Assembly: GCF_030499535.1 (NCBI RefSeq)
Contig: NZ_JASTLB010000001.1
Coordinates: 4,712,001 to 4,776,000, forward strand
Source of the DNA: Streptomyces sp. TG1A-8
GTDB lineage: Bacteria; Actinomycetota; Actinomycetes; Streptomycetales; Streptomycetaceae
Reading direction: 5' to 3'
DNA length: 64,000 nt
The notes beneath the pieces are model-generated. The model searched no databases. It saw only the letters and a list, made by a program, of their open reading frames with translations, and was not told the origin of the DNA. The position numbers and the translations under genes are program-made. Shown one piece after another: positions 8,512-16,044 of the stretch. Numbering within the stretch: the first letter of the stretch is position 1; every line of letters starts with the position of its first letter.

Positions 8512-9338
8512 GACTTCACCGCCCCGAGGGACAGCCCGCGCACCAGGTACCGCTGGATGGTCAGCGCGAGCAGCAGCGGCGGTACGGCGGAGACCAGGGC
8601 GGCCGCGGCCGTCAGGTCGTACCTGGGCCGGTCGCCGCCGAGGAAGGACAGCGCCCCCACGGTCACGGTCTGGGCGTCGTGCGAGGTGAGGATCAACGGG
8701 AAGACGAAGTTGTTCCAGGCGAAGATGAACGCGAGCAGCGACACGGCCGCGATGCCCGGCCCGACCAGCGGCAGGGCGACGCGGAGGAAGGCCTGCGTGC
8801 GGGAGTAGCCGTCGAGCAGGGCCGCCTGTTCCAGTTCCGGTGTCAGGTCGGCGAAGTACGACCGCATGATCCACACCACCAGCGGCAGCGTGACCAGTTG
8901 CAGCACCCACACCATGCCCACGTAGGTGTCGAACAGCCCGAGCTCCTGGTAGAGCACGAACAGCGGGATGATCACCGTGAGTTCGGGTGCGAACCGGAAC
9001 GACAGCAGCGTGAACATCAGGTGTTCCGAGCCCCTGAACCGCCAGCGCGCCGACGCGTACGCCGCCGGCAGCCCGACCAGCAGCGACAGCGCGACCGCGC
9101 CCACCGACACCACCAGGCTGTTGAGGAAGAACCGCGTGAACGGGACGCCCCCGCCGTCACCGAGGACGGTCCGGTAGGAGTCCAGGGTCGGGGTGAAGGA
9201 GAAGTAGGTGCTGAACAGCTGGTCGGAGGGCTTGAGCGACAGGACCACCATCCAGGCGACCGGGAACAGCGCGAAGAGGAAGTACAGGAGGAGAGCGGCG
9301 TCCGCCAGCCACCCCGCCAGGCGTTCGCGAGCGCTCAC
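8508..9338 (-). CDS. Sugar ABC transporter permease, MalG type
   Basis: 276-residue inner-membrane subunit of the binding-protein-dependent sugar transporter. Six hydrophobic segments can be seen, the first at about residues 14-34 (ALLLYFLFALFPVAWMVVL). The cytoplasmic EAA-like loop that docks on the ATPase reads LEQAALLDGYSRTQAFLRVALP, cited here in shortened form: QAALLDGYS then LRVALPL. It begins at GTG 9338, which overlaps the previous permease stop as GTGA. Partner of the MalF-type subunit encoded immediately upstream. Confidence 0.9.
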   Translation of the reverse strand: MSARERLAGWLADAALLLYFLFALFPVAWMVVLSLKPSDQLFSTYFSFTPTLDSYRTVLGDGGGVPFTRFFLNSLVVSVGAVALSLLVGLPAAYASARWRFRGSEHLMFTLLSFRFAPELTVIIPLFVLYQELGLFDTYVGMVWVLQLVTLPLVVWIMRSYFADLTPELEQAALLDGYSRTQAFLRVALPLVGPGIAAVSLLAFIFAWNNFVFPLILTSHDAQTVTVGALSFLGGDRPRYDLTAAAALVSAVPPLLLALTIQRYLVRGLSLGAVKS

Positions 9339-10216
9339 GTGGCCTCCGCCGCCTTCCGCTGGACGCGCCCCAGGCGCCGGACGAGGACCGTCGCGGCCAG
9401 GTACACCACGGCCCACAGCACGATCGTGTAGCTGATCCCGAAGGAGTAGCGCTGGAAGCGGATCGCCTCCAGGTAGGCCCGGATCTGCAGGACCATCGTC
9501 GAGTCGCCGGGGCCGCCCTCCGTCAGGGCGTAGATGATGTCGAAGACCTTCAGCGAGTCCATGAACCGGAAGATCACCCCGACCATGACGTACGGCCACA
9601 GCATCGGCAGGGTCAGCCGCCGGAAGGTGTACCACCGGCCGGCGCCGTCCACGGCCGCCGCCTCGAAGGGGGAGGCGGGCAGCGACCGCAGACCGGCCAG
9701 CGCCAGGACGGCCACGAACGGGGTGTAGACCCACACGTCCACGGCGACGGACGACAGCAGGGCGCCCGCCGGGGTGTCCGTCCACTGCACCCCGCCCAGC
9801 CCGAGGGGCGCCAGCAGGTGGTCGACCACGCCCACCGACGGCTGGAGCATCAGCTTCCACATGATCGCCGCGATCACCGGGGCGATCATCAGCGGCAGGA
9901 TGAGGACCTTCTCCAGTACCCGGCCCAGCGGGGAGGACCGGTGCAGCAGCAGGGCCACGGCGACGCCGAGCACGGTCTCCACGGCCGCCGCGCCGACCGC
10001 GTACAGCACGGTCACCCAGGCCGAGTTCCAGAAGGCGTCCTCGGTGAGGAGCGTTCCGTAGTTGTGCAGGCGGACCATGTCCGGCTGCGGCTTCGCCGCC
10101 GAGAAGTCGAACAGCGTGTAGTAGAGCCCGAGCCCGAACGGGTAGAGGATCCCGCAGGTCAGCAGCAGCGCCGGGACGACGAGGAGGTAGGGGCGCGCGG
10201 CGCGTCGCACCTCCAT
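9335..10216 (-). CDS. Sugar ABC transporter permease, MalF type
   Basis: 293-residue membrane subunit with about six transmembrane segments; the first spans roughly residues 9-31 (YLLVVPALLLTCGILYPFGL). The EAA loop is EAAAVDGAGRWYTF followed by LTLPML, which contacts a nucleotide-binding subunit. ATG at 10216 shares one base with the stop of the binding-protein gene (TGATG), and its own stop overlaps the next start as GTGA, so the four transport genes are translationally coupled. Function as the channel-forming half of the uptake system is well supported; the sugar is unknown. Confidence 0.9.
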   Translation of the reverse strand: MEVRRAARPYLLVVPALLLTCGILYPFGLGLYYTLFDFSAAKPQPDMVRLHNYGTLLTEDAFWNSAWVTVLYAVGAAAVETVLGVAVALLLHRSSPLGRVLEKVLILPLMIAPVIAAIMWKLMLQPSVGVVDHLLAPLGLGGVQWTDTPAGALLSSVAVDVWVYTPFVAVLALAGLRSLPASPFEAAAVDGAGRWYTFRRLTLPMLWPYVMVGVIFRFMDSLKVFDIIYALTEGGPGDSTMVLQIRAYLEAIRFQRYSFGISYTIVLWAVVYLAATVLVRRLGRVQRKAAEAT

Positions 10217-11637
10217 CAGCCGACCTTCGGCGCGAGGTCGTCCGCCAGCCCGTCCAGCACCGACCGCGCGTCCTTGCCGCCGTAGATCTCCTGGAGGGCC
10301 GCGGCCCAGCTGGTGGTGGCGTCGAAGAACTGGGCCTGCGGGGTGAACTGGACCTTCGTCTGCCCGGCGACCGCCTCGAAGGTCTCCAGGAAACCCGGCA
10401 GGTGCCGCATCTTGTCCCGGTAGGCGCCGTCCCGGCCGACCGAGGTGCGCACCGGGTCGATGTGGTCGCCGTCGAGGGCGGCCCGGCGCAGGTGCTCCTT
10501 GCCCGTGGCCCACTGCAGGAACAGCCAGCCGGCGCCCTTGCGCCTGCTCCTGGCGTTCATGCCGAGCGACCAGATCCACATGTTGGTGGCCAGCGAGCCG
10601 TCCGGGCCCTTGGGCCCGGGGTGGAACGCGATCCTCCCGGAGGCGGGCGAGGCCCCCTTCACCGCCTGGAAGTAGGCGGCCGTGTCCGCGTCGAACAGCA
10701 TCCCGGCCTTCTTCGCCCCGAGGTCGCTGGAGCACTGGTACCAGGTGTACGACGTCCAGGACGGCGGCCCGCCCCGCCGGACCATGCGCGCCCAGTCCTC
10801 GGTGAAGGCGACGGCCGCGGGGGAGTTCATGGCGGGGACGAGCCTGCCGCCGTCGACGGTGAAGTCGCGCAGCCCGTTGCGGGCGTACATCGTCATGAAG
10901 CCGGGGTGGATGGTCGCCCAGCTGCGTGATCCGCGGACCGCGATGCCGTACATGCCGTCGAACCCGGCGCGGGGCGCCTTCTCCTCGATGACGCCGGCCA
11001 GCTCGCGCAACTCCTCGAAGGTCTCGGCCGGCCTGAGGCCCAGCCGGTCGAACACCTCGGTGTTGTAGGCGACCACGTTGGTCTCCCAGCCCCACGGCAG
11101 CGCGTACTGCCCGCCCCGGCCCAGCGGCGCGCCCGCCCTCAGCGACCACCGGCCCGCCTGGAGGAGGTTGGGGAAGAAGTCGGCGTGGTCCCATTCGGCG
11201 GCGGTGGCCGAGGAGTTGCGCATCCACGGGCCGAGGTCCTCCAGCCAGCCCGGCGGGCCGTACTGCCACACCATGTAGGCCCCGAGCATGAAGACGTCGT
11301 AGGAGGCGCGCCCGCTGGACAGGTCGACGGTGAGCTTGTCGAAGTAGCTGTCCTCGGGGAAGACGTCGTAGCGCACCTCGATGCCGGTCCGGTCCGTGAA
11401 CGACTTCAGGTCGGCGATCAGGGCGTCGGTGTACGGGTGCTTGTTCAGCAGCGCCCTGACGGTGGTGCCCTTCTCCCGCTTCCAGTCGAAGGGGCCGGTG
11501 ACGTCGTCCGCCGCCGGACCGCCGCCCTGCTCACCGCCGCCGCCGAAGCCGGCGCCGCAGGCGGACAGCAGCGGGGACGCGGTGAGGGCTCCGGTGAGGG
11601 CGAGGAAGCGCCGGCGGTCGTGCACGTGCCTGTCCAT
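10216..11637 (-). CDS. Extracellular solute-binding lipoprotein of a sugar ABC transporter
   Basis: 473-residue secreted ligand-binding protein. The N terminus MDRHVHDRRRFLALTG has a twin-arginine-like RRRFLAL followed by a hydrophobic stretch and lipobox LLSAC with C27 as the lipidated residue, so it is probably a Tat-exported lipoprotein held on the outer face of the membrane. The body has the periplasmic-binding-protein fold pattern of the CUT1 family (YDVFMLGAYMVWQ, YALPWGWETNVVAYN). ATG at 11637 has GGAGGT five bases upstream, so 11637 rather than any farther upstream ATG is chosen. It is the first gene of the operon, and its promoter region is shared with a divergent FGGY kinase. Confidence 0.9.
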   Translation of the reverse strand: MDRHVHDRRRFLALTGALTASPLLSACGAGFGGGGEQGGGPAADDVTGPFDWKREKGTTVRALLNKHPYTDALIADLKSFTDRTGIEVRYDVFPEDSYFDKLTVDLSSGRASYDVFMLGAYMVWQYGPPGWLEDLGPWMRNSSATAAEWDHADFFPNLLQAGRWSLRAGAPLGRGGQYALPWGWETNVVAYNTEVFDRLGLRPAETFEELRELAGVIEEKAPRAGFDGMYGIAVRGSRSWATIHPGFMTMYARNGLRDFTVDGGRLVPAMNSPAAVAFTEDWARMVRRGGPPSWTSYTWYQCSSDLGAKKAGMLFDADTAAYFQAVKGASPASGRIAFHPGPKGPDGSLATNMWIWSLGMNARSRRKGAGWLFLQWATGKEHLRRAALDGDHIDPVRTSVGRDGAYRDKMRHLPGFLETFEAVAGQTKVQFTPQAQFFDATTSWAAALQEIYGGKDARSVLDGLADDLAPKVG

Positions 11638-11682
11638 CCGTGACCTCCGTCGTGGTGCGGTGCGGCCGGGCGGTAACACGGT

Positions 11683-11692
11683 GAGTCGACTC
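11683..11692. promoter_or_regulatory. Palindrome in the divergent promoter region, candidate operator
   Basis: The 176-bp gap between the divergent binding-protein and kinase genes holds one perfect 10-bp palindrome GAGTCGACTC, flanked on its right by CGACAACAG (TTGTCG on the minus strand). It is the only obvious symmetric element there and is placed for control by the DeoR regulator encoded in the operon. That link is inference from position; DeoR operators vary widely and short palindromes occur by chance. Confidence 0.35.
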
Positions 11693-11813
11693 GACAACAG
11701 AGAGTGGAGCGGACGGGAGGCGCCGTCAATCCCTTGTGCACGGGGAAAACACGGTGAAATCTCGAGGAACGGTGGGAAGTTCACAGCGTTGATCGCGAAC
11801 TCCGGGAGGGACG

Positions 11814-13244
11814 ATGGCGTTGGCGTGGCTCGGAATCGACCTCGGCACCCAGGGGGTGCGGACCCTGCTCGTGACGGCCGGCGGCCGTGTCCTCGGCAGC
11901 GGCTCCGTGCCTTTGGCGCGCGGGCGGCGCGAGGGGGTGCGGCACGAGCAGGACCCGGCGGAGTGGTGGGAGGCGGTCTGCGCCGCCAGCCGCGGGGCGC
12001 TCGCCGGGAACCGGGTGCCGGTCGGCGGGCTCGCGGTGTGCGGGACCTCCGGAACCGTGCTGCTCACCGACGGCGCGGGGCGCCCGGCGGGGCCCGCCCT
12101 GATGTACGACGACGGGCGGGCGGCGGCCGAGGCGGGCCGGCTGCGCTCGGCCGGGCTCGCGGTGCAGGACACCTGGGCACTGCCGAAGGCGTGCTGGCTG
12201 GTGGCCGCCCACGGTCCCGGGCGGATCGCCCACCAGCCGGACGTGATCACGGCACGGCTGGTGGGGCGCAGGGTCCCGAGCGATTCCAGCCACGCCCTGA
12301 AGACGGCGTACGACCTGCGGCGCGGGGCGTGGCCGGACACCACCGGCCTGCCCGGGGGCGTGCTCCCCGACGTCGTGCCCCCCGGCACCCGCCTCGGCGA
12401 GGTCTGCCCGGCCGCCGCGGACGCCACCGGCATCCCCGCCGGCACCCCCGTCCTCGCGGGCATGACGGACGGCTGCGCGGCCCAGATCGCCTCCGGGGCG
12501 CTGCGCGAGGGCGCGTGGAACTCGGTGCTGGGCACCACCCTCGTCCTGAAGGGCGCCGCGGCCGAGCCCGTCCACGACCCGGCCGGCGTCGTCTACAACC
12601 ACCTCGCGCCCGGCGGCACGTGGCTGCCCGGCGGAGCCTCCGGCGTCGGCGCCGGCGTCCTCACCGCCCGCTTCCCGGGCGCCGACCCGGCCCGCATGGA
12701 CGCCCGCGCCGCCGCCTTCGAACCCTCCAACGCGGTCGCCTACCCCCTCGTCTCGCCCGGTGAGCGCTTCCCCTTCCGCGCCCCGCGGGCCACCGCCCTC
12801 CTCCTCGGCGACCCGGTCTCGGACGCCGACCTGTGGGCGGCCCTCCTGCAGGGCGTGGCCTTCACCGAACGCCTCTGCCTGGACTACCTCCACCACCTCG
12901 GCGCGCCGGTGCGGGGCCCGCTGGCCCTCACCGGCGGCGCGGCCCGCAGCGCCTACTGGACCCAGCTCCGCGCCGACGTCCTCGGCCGCCCGGCCAGGGT
13001 CCCGGCCCAGCCGGAGCCGGCCCTCGGCATGGCGGCACTGGCCGCGTACGGCACGGGTGCGGCGCCCACGCTGGCGGAGGCGGCCGGGGCCATGGTGCGC
13101 ACCGGCACGACCGTCGACCCCCGCCCGGACCGCACGTCCCGCTTCGCCGAGCCGTACGCCCGCCTGGTGGACGAACTGGAAGCCCGGGGCTGGCTCCCGT
13201 CCCCGGTGGCGGCACACGCCCGGGAGCGGCTCGGGCGGGGGTAG
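11814..13244 (+). CDS. FGGY-family pentulose kinase (D-ribulokinase/xylulokinase-like)
   Basis: 476-residue sugar kinase divergent from the transport operon. The phosphate loop GIDLGTQGVRT is at residues 7-17; LMYDDGRA, AGMTDGCAAQ and the C-terminal LTGGAARSAYW adenosine motif follow the FGGY pattern. LMYDDGRA is reminiscent of the D-ribulokinase/xylulokinase branch rather than glycerol kinases (from memory). ATG at 11814 follows GGGAGGGACG. With the first FGGY kinase it gives two different kinases for one transporter, which suggests either two substrates or two enantiomers. Confidence 0.85.
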   Translation: MALAWLGIDLGTQGVRTLLVTAGGRVLGSGSVPLARGRREGVRHEQDPAEWWEAVCAASRGALAGNRVPVGGLAVCGTSGTVLLTDGAGRPAGPALMYDDGRAAAEAGRLRSAGLAVQDTWALPKACWLVAAHGPGRIAHQPDVITARLVGRRVPSDSSHALKTAYDLRRGAWPDTTGLPGGVLPDVVPPGTRLGEVCPAAADATGIPAGTPVLAGMTDGCAAQIASGALREGAWNSVLGTTLVLKGAAAEPVHDPAGVVYNHLAPGGTWLPGGASGVGAGVLTARFPGADPARMDARAAAFEPSNAVAYPLVSPGERFPFRAPRATALLLGDPVSDADLWAALLQGVAFTERLCLDYLHHLGAPVRGPLALTGGAARSAYWTQLRADVLGRPARVPAQPEPALGMAALAAYGTGAAPTLAEAAGAMVRTGTTVDPRPDRTSRFAEPYARLVDELEARGWLPSPVAAHARERLGRG

Positions 13245-13404
13245 CGGGGCGGGGCCGGTGCGGCAGCGCCGGACGGCGCCGCGGCGGGCTCCGTACCGGG
13301 GCCGTCCGGCCCGGGCCGCCGGGCGGAAGGGGCGTGGCCCCTCGCCGCCGTCGCGGCGGAGGGGGGAATGCGGCGGTCCGCGGCCCCCACGGGCCCCCGC
13401 GCGC

Positions 13405-13410
13405 CATACT
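13405..13410 (+). promoter_or_regulatory. Putative -10 element of a leaderless phosphatase gene
   Basis: CATACT lies seven bases before the ATG at 13418, with no ribosome-binding site between. Transcription would start at or next to the start codon, giving a leaderless mRNA. The -35 region is not recognisable. Confidence 0.4.
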
Positions 13411-13417
13411 GCTGCCC

Positions 13418-14047
13418 ATGACCGAGCCGACCACCCTCCTCCTCGCCCGCCACGGCCAGACCGTCTGGCACGCCGAGAACCGGTACGCCGGAGTGAGCGA
13501 CGTGGCCCTCACCGACACCGGGCGCGCCCAGGCCGAGGCGCTGGGGCGGTGGGCCGGGGCGCACCCCGTGGACGCGGTCTGGACCTCGCCCCTGTCCCGG
13601 GCGGTCGCCACCGCCGAGCCGGCCTGCCGTGCCCTCGGCCTCACGGCGCACCGCGAGCCCGACCTGCGGGAGTGCGACTTCGGGGTGGTCGAGGGCCGCA
13701 CCCTCGCCGAGTTCGCGGCGCGGAACGCGGAGGCAGCCGAGGCGTTCCGCGCCGACCCCGTGGCCCGTCCCTTCCCCGGCGCGGAGGACCCCCGCGCGGC
13801 GGCCGGGCGCGGCACCGCGGCCCTGCGCCGGATCGCCGGGGCCCACCCCGGCGGGCGGGTCCTGGTCGTCGCCCACAACACCCTGCTGCGGCTGGTGCTG
13901 TGCACCCTGCTGGGCATCCCGCTGAGCGAGTACCGCCGGGTCCTGCCGCGCCTGGACAACGCGGCGGTGAGCGGGATCCGCCTCGACGCGCGGCACGCCG
14001 CGCTGCTCTCCCTCAACGTGCCGTGCGCGCAGGGCGCTCGCCCGTGA
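13418..14047 (+). CDS. Histidine phosphatase (phosphoglycerate-mutase-like) family protein
   Basis: 209-residue member of the histidine phosphatase superfamily. LLLARHGQTVWHAENRY near residues 7-23 has the catalytic RHG; the second conserved pair is in LVVAHNTLLR, where H is the partner catalytic residue. It dephosphorylates small phospho-compounds or acts as a cofactor-dependent mutase; the exact substrate is not predictable. It follows the second FGGY kinase on the same strand after 173 bp but seems to have its own promoter. The stop codon lies at the foot of a strong hairpin terminator shared with the convergent sodF gene. Confidence 0.85.
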   Translation: MTEPTTLLLARHGQTVWHAENRYAGVSDVALTDTGRAQAEALGRWAGAHPVDAVWTSPLSRAVATAEPACRALGLTAHREPDLRECDFGVVEGRTLAEFAARNAEAAEAFRADPVARPFPGAEDPRAAAGRGTAALRRIAGAHPGGRVLVVAHNTLLRLVLCTLLGIPLSEYRRVLPRLDNAAVSGIRLDARHAALLSLNVPCAQGARP

Positions 14048-14092
14048 ACGGGGGGACCCCCGCGAGTCACGTCCTCGCGGGGGCCCCCGTTC
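14046..14092. terminator. Bidirectional hairpin terminator between phosphatase and sodF
   Basis: Arms GAACGGGGG..CCCCCGCGAG and CTCGCGGGGGCCCCCGTTC pair over 19 bp with one 2-nt bulge and a short loop. It starts inside the phosphatase stop codon and lies 60 bp from the sodF stop. Confidence 0.8.
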
Positions 14093-14152
14093 ATCCGCCC
14101 GCCGACGTGAAGGGTGAGAAGACGATCACGAGGCGGGACGCTCCGGGCCGGC

Positions 14153-14800
14153 TCAGCCGGCGGGCAGCAGGACGTTCGCGCGGGACTTCGCCGCCGCGTA
14201 CCGGCGGGCCACGTCCTGCCAGTTGACGACCTGCCACATGGCCTCGACGAAGTCCGCCTTCTGGTTGCGGTACTGCAGGTAGAAGGCGTGCTCCCAGGCG
14301 TCGAAGACCAGGATCGGGGTGGAGCCCTGGCCGACGTTGCCCTGGTGGTCGTACACCTGCTCCACGATCAGCCGCCCGCTCAGCGGCTCGTACGCCAGCA
14401 CGCCCCAGCCCGAACCCTGCGTGGTGGCCGCGGCCTTGGACAGCTGGGCCTTGAAGGCGGCGAAGGAACCGAAGGACTCCCTGACCGCCTCGGCCAGCTC
14501 GCCCACCCCGTCGGCCGCCAGGGGCTCGCCGCCGCCGTCCTGCGGGCCCGTCATGTTGTGCCAGTAGATGCTGTGCAGGACGTGCCCGGAGAGGTGGAAG
14601 GCCAGGCTCTTCTCCAGCCCGTTGACCGACCCCCACTGCTCCTTGTCCCGTGCCTCGGCGAGCTGCTCCAGGGTGTCGTTGGCGCCCTTCACGTAGGCCG
14701 CGTGGTGCTTGTCGTGGTGCAGCTCGACGATCTCGGGGCTGATGACGGGCGCGAGCGCGGCGTAGTCGTAGGGCAGGTCGGGCAGCGTGTACACGGGCAT
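14153..14800 (-). CDS. sodF: Iron superoxide dismutase
   Basis: 215-residue cytosolic Fe-type superoxide dismutase converting superoxide to peroxide and oxygen. Metal ligands of the Fe/Mn family are visible: H28 in ELHHDKHH, H76 in VLHSIYW, D167 and H171 in [21 protein letters not shown] is the usual N terminus, so ATG 14800 is the start; an upstream ATG at 14842 lies within the operator. In Streptomyces sodF is repressed by nickel through Nur, while the Ni enzyme SodN takes over (established knowledge). The operator seen at 14826-14842 fits this regulation. Confidence 0.95.
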   Translation of the reverse strand: MPVYTLPDLPYDYAALAPVISPEIVELHHDKHHAAYVKGANDTLEQLAEARDKEQWGSVNGLEKSLAFHLSGHVLHSIYWHNMTGPQDGGGEPLAADGVGELAEAVRESFGSFAAFKAQLSKAAATTQGSGWGVLAYEPLSGRLIVEQVYDHQGNVGQGSTPILVFDAWEHAFYLQYRNQKADFVEAMWQVVNWQDVARRYAAAKSRANVLLPAG

Positions 14801-14825
14801 GGCTGGTGGTCCCCTCCGAACCTTG

Positions 14826-14842
14826 TTGCAACAAGATTGCAA
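14826..14842 (-). promoter_or_regulatory. Nur (nickel-responsive Fur-family repressor) operator of sodF
   Basis: TTGCAA-N5-TTGCAA matches the published Streptomyces Nur consensus tTGCaa-N5-ttGCAA exactly. It lies 26-42 bp upstream of the sodF start codon, the position expected for blocking transcription. The same consensus is known at sodF in S. coelicolor (established knowledge). Confidence 0.9.
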
Positions 14843-15112
14843 CTACAAGTTAGCAGCATCAACGCGGTGTGGTGCGGAGGCCGGGGACGCCGCGGGGCCG
14901 GGAGCAGCCGAACGCCCCGCCGGGCACCCCGTATCCCGGACCACACCGTCCCGGTGACCGGTGTCACGCCGCATCCGGTGTAACCGGCACGCTTTGTGCG
15001 GAGCCCACCAACGCCCCGTTCGCGCCTTTGTCGAGCGCTGACGGTGATCGGCGCACGGGTGCCGGTATAGCGTCACGGTGTTCCCACCTGCCCTCACACC
15101 AGCGGAGTCCCC
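14843..15112. other. Remainder of the sodF-bioY divergent intergenic region
   Basis: The 312-bp gap holds the Nur operator on the sodF side and a TATAGC -10-like element at 15066-15071 on the bioY side, with no good -35. A CCGGTGT direct repeat occurs near 14958 and 14976. I recognise no biotin-regulator operator or riboswitch here. Confidence 0.4.
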
Positions 15113-15694
15113 ATGAGCACCGCCACCGCCACCGCCCGTCCCGGTGCAGTCCTCGCCGACCTCCTCCCCGCGTCCCGCGTGCGCGACGCCGCCCTCGTCG
15201 TCGGCGGTGCCGTGCTCACCGGTCTCGCGGCCCAGCTGTCGGTCCCGGTGCCCGGCTCCCCGGTGCCGGTGACCGGGCAGACCTTCGCCGCCCTGCTCGT
15301 CGGTACCGCGCTCGGCGCCCGCCGCGGCCTCCTGTCCCTCGCCCTGTACGCGCTCGCCGGAGTGGCCGGCGTGCCGTGGTTCGCGGACGGCGGCTCGGGC
15401 TCCGGCGCCGTCTCCTTCGGCTACGTCCTCGGCATGCTGCTCGCCTCCGCCGTCGTGGGCGCGCTCGCCCGCCGGGGCGCCGACCGCTCCCCGCTGCGCA
15501 TGGCGGGCACGATGGTCCTGGGCGAGGCCGTCATCTACGCCGTCGGCGTCCCGTACCTGGCCCTCGCCGCCGACCTGTCCGCGTCCCGGGCCGTCGCGCT
15601 CGGCCTCACCCCGTTCCTGATCGGCGACGCCCTCAAGGCCGTCCTGGCGATGGGCGCGCTGCCCACGGCCTGGAAGTTCGCCGGCAAGCGCTGA
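15113..15694 (+). CDS. bioY: Biotin transporter BioY
   Basis: 193-residue membrane protein, the substrate-binding S component of an energy-coupling-factor biotin transporter. About six hydrophobic helices follow a short cytoplasmic N terminus. Family features include VPGSPVPVTGQTFAALL near residues 44-60, LGARRGLLSLALYALAG, and the C-terminal FLIGDALKAVLA. BioY can take up biotin alone or with BioM and BioN; neither is encoded within this window. ATG at 15113 follows GGAGTCCCC. Two hairpins close the transcript downstream. Confidence 0.92.
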   Translation: MSTATATARPGAVLADLLPASRVRDAALVVGGAVLTGLAAQLSVPVPGSPVPVTGQTFAALLVGTALGARRGLLSLALYALAGVAGVPWFADGGSGSGAVSFGYVLGMLLASAVVGALARRGADRSPLRMAGTMVLGEAVIYAVGVPYLALAADLSASRAVALGLTPFLIGDALKAVLAMGALPTAWKFAGKR

Positions 15695-15713
15695 CGCGGA
15701 CGCCTCCCGCCCG

Positions 15714-15756
15714 AGGGGTTCGTCGGCTCACCCGTTCCCCGAGCCGGCGAACCCCT
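15714..15756 (+). terminator. Hairpin terminator after bioY
   Basis: AGGGGTTCGTCGGCTC pairs with GAGCCGGCGAACCCCT over 16 positions with one wobble; loop of 11 bases, followed by TCTTCGTG. It is 19 bp after the bioY stop. Confidence 0.75.
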
Positions 15757-15895
15757 TCTTCGTGCCTCCGGGCCGCGCGGACCCGTCCCGCGCGGCCCCC
15801 GGACCCTGCACGGCCCGGCCGGCCCCGCCCGCGTCCCCGGGCCGGCCCGCCGGGGCCGCGACGCGCCGTGCCGGCGGCCGCGCCACCGTGCCGGC

Positions 15896-15920
15896 GACGC
15901 GACGCGACGCGACGCGACGC
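15896..15920. repeat. Short tandem repeat, five GACGC units
   Basis: Five perfect copies of the pentamer GACGC between two hairpins in the bioY-permease gap. Probably a slippage tract without function; it could vary between strains. Confidence 0.6.
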
Positions 15921-15939
15921 GCCGTGCCGGAACGCGGAA

Positions 15940-15980
15940 CGGCCGCACGGCCCGACGTCCTGCGTCGGGCCGTGCGGCCG
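15940..15980. terminator. Perfect 18-bp hairpin, terminator of the minus-strand permease gene
   Basis: CGGCCGCACGGCCCGACG and its exact reverse complement flank a 5-base loop TCCTG. It lies 64 bp beyond the permease stop and serves convergent transcription from both sides. Confidence 0.85.
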
Positions 15981-16044
15981 TCTCCCGGCGTCCGGCCGGG
16001 CGGTGTGCGACCCGGGTGGCCGGAGCGGGCCCCGGCCACCCGGG

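Noticed and set aside
14801..14842. Longer SodF beginning at ATG 14842
   Set aside because: The extra residues lie in the Nur operator and the conserved N terminus begins at ATG 14800.
15695..16044. Possible small gene between bioY and the permease
   Set aside because: The region is taken up by two strong hairpins and a pentamer repeat; frames through it are composition artefacts.
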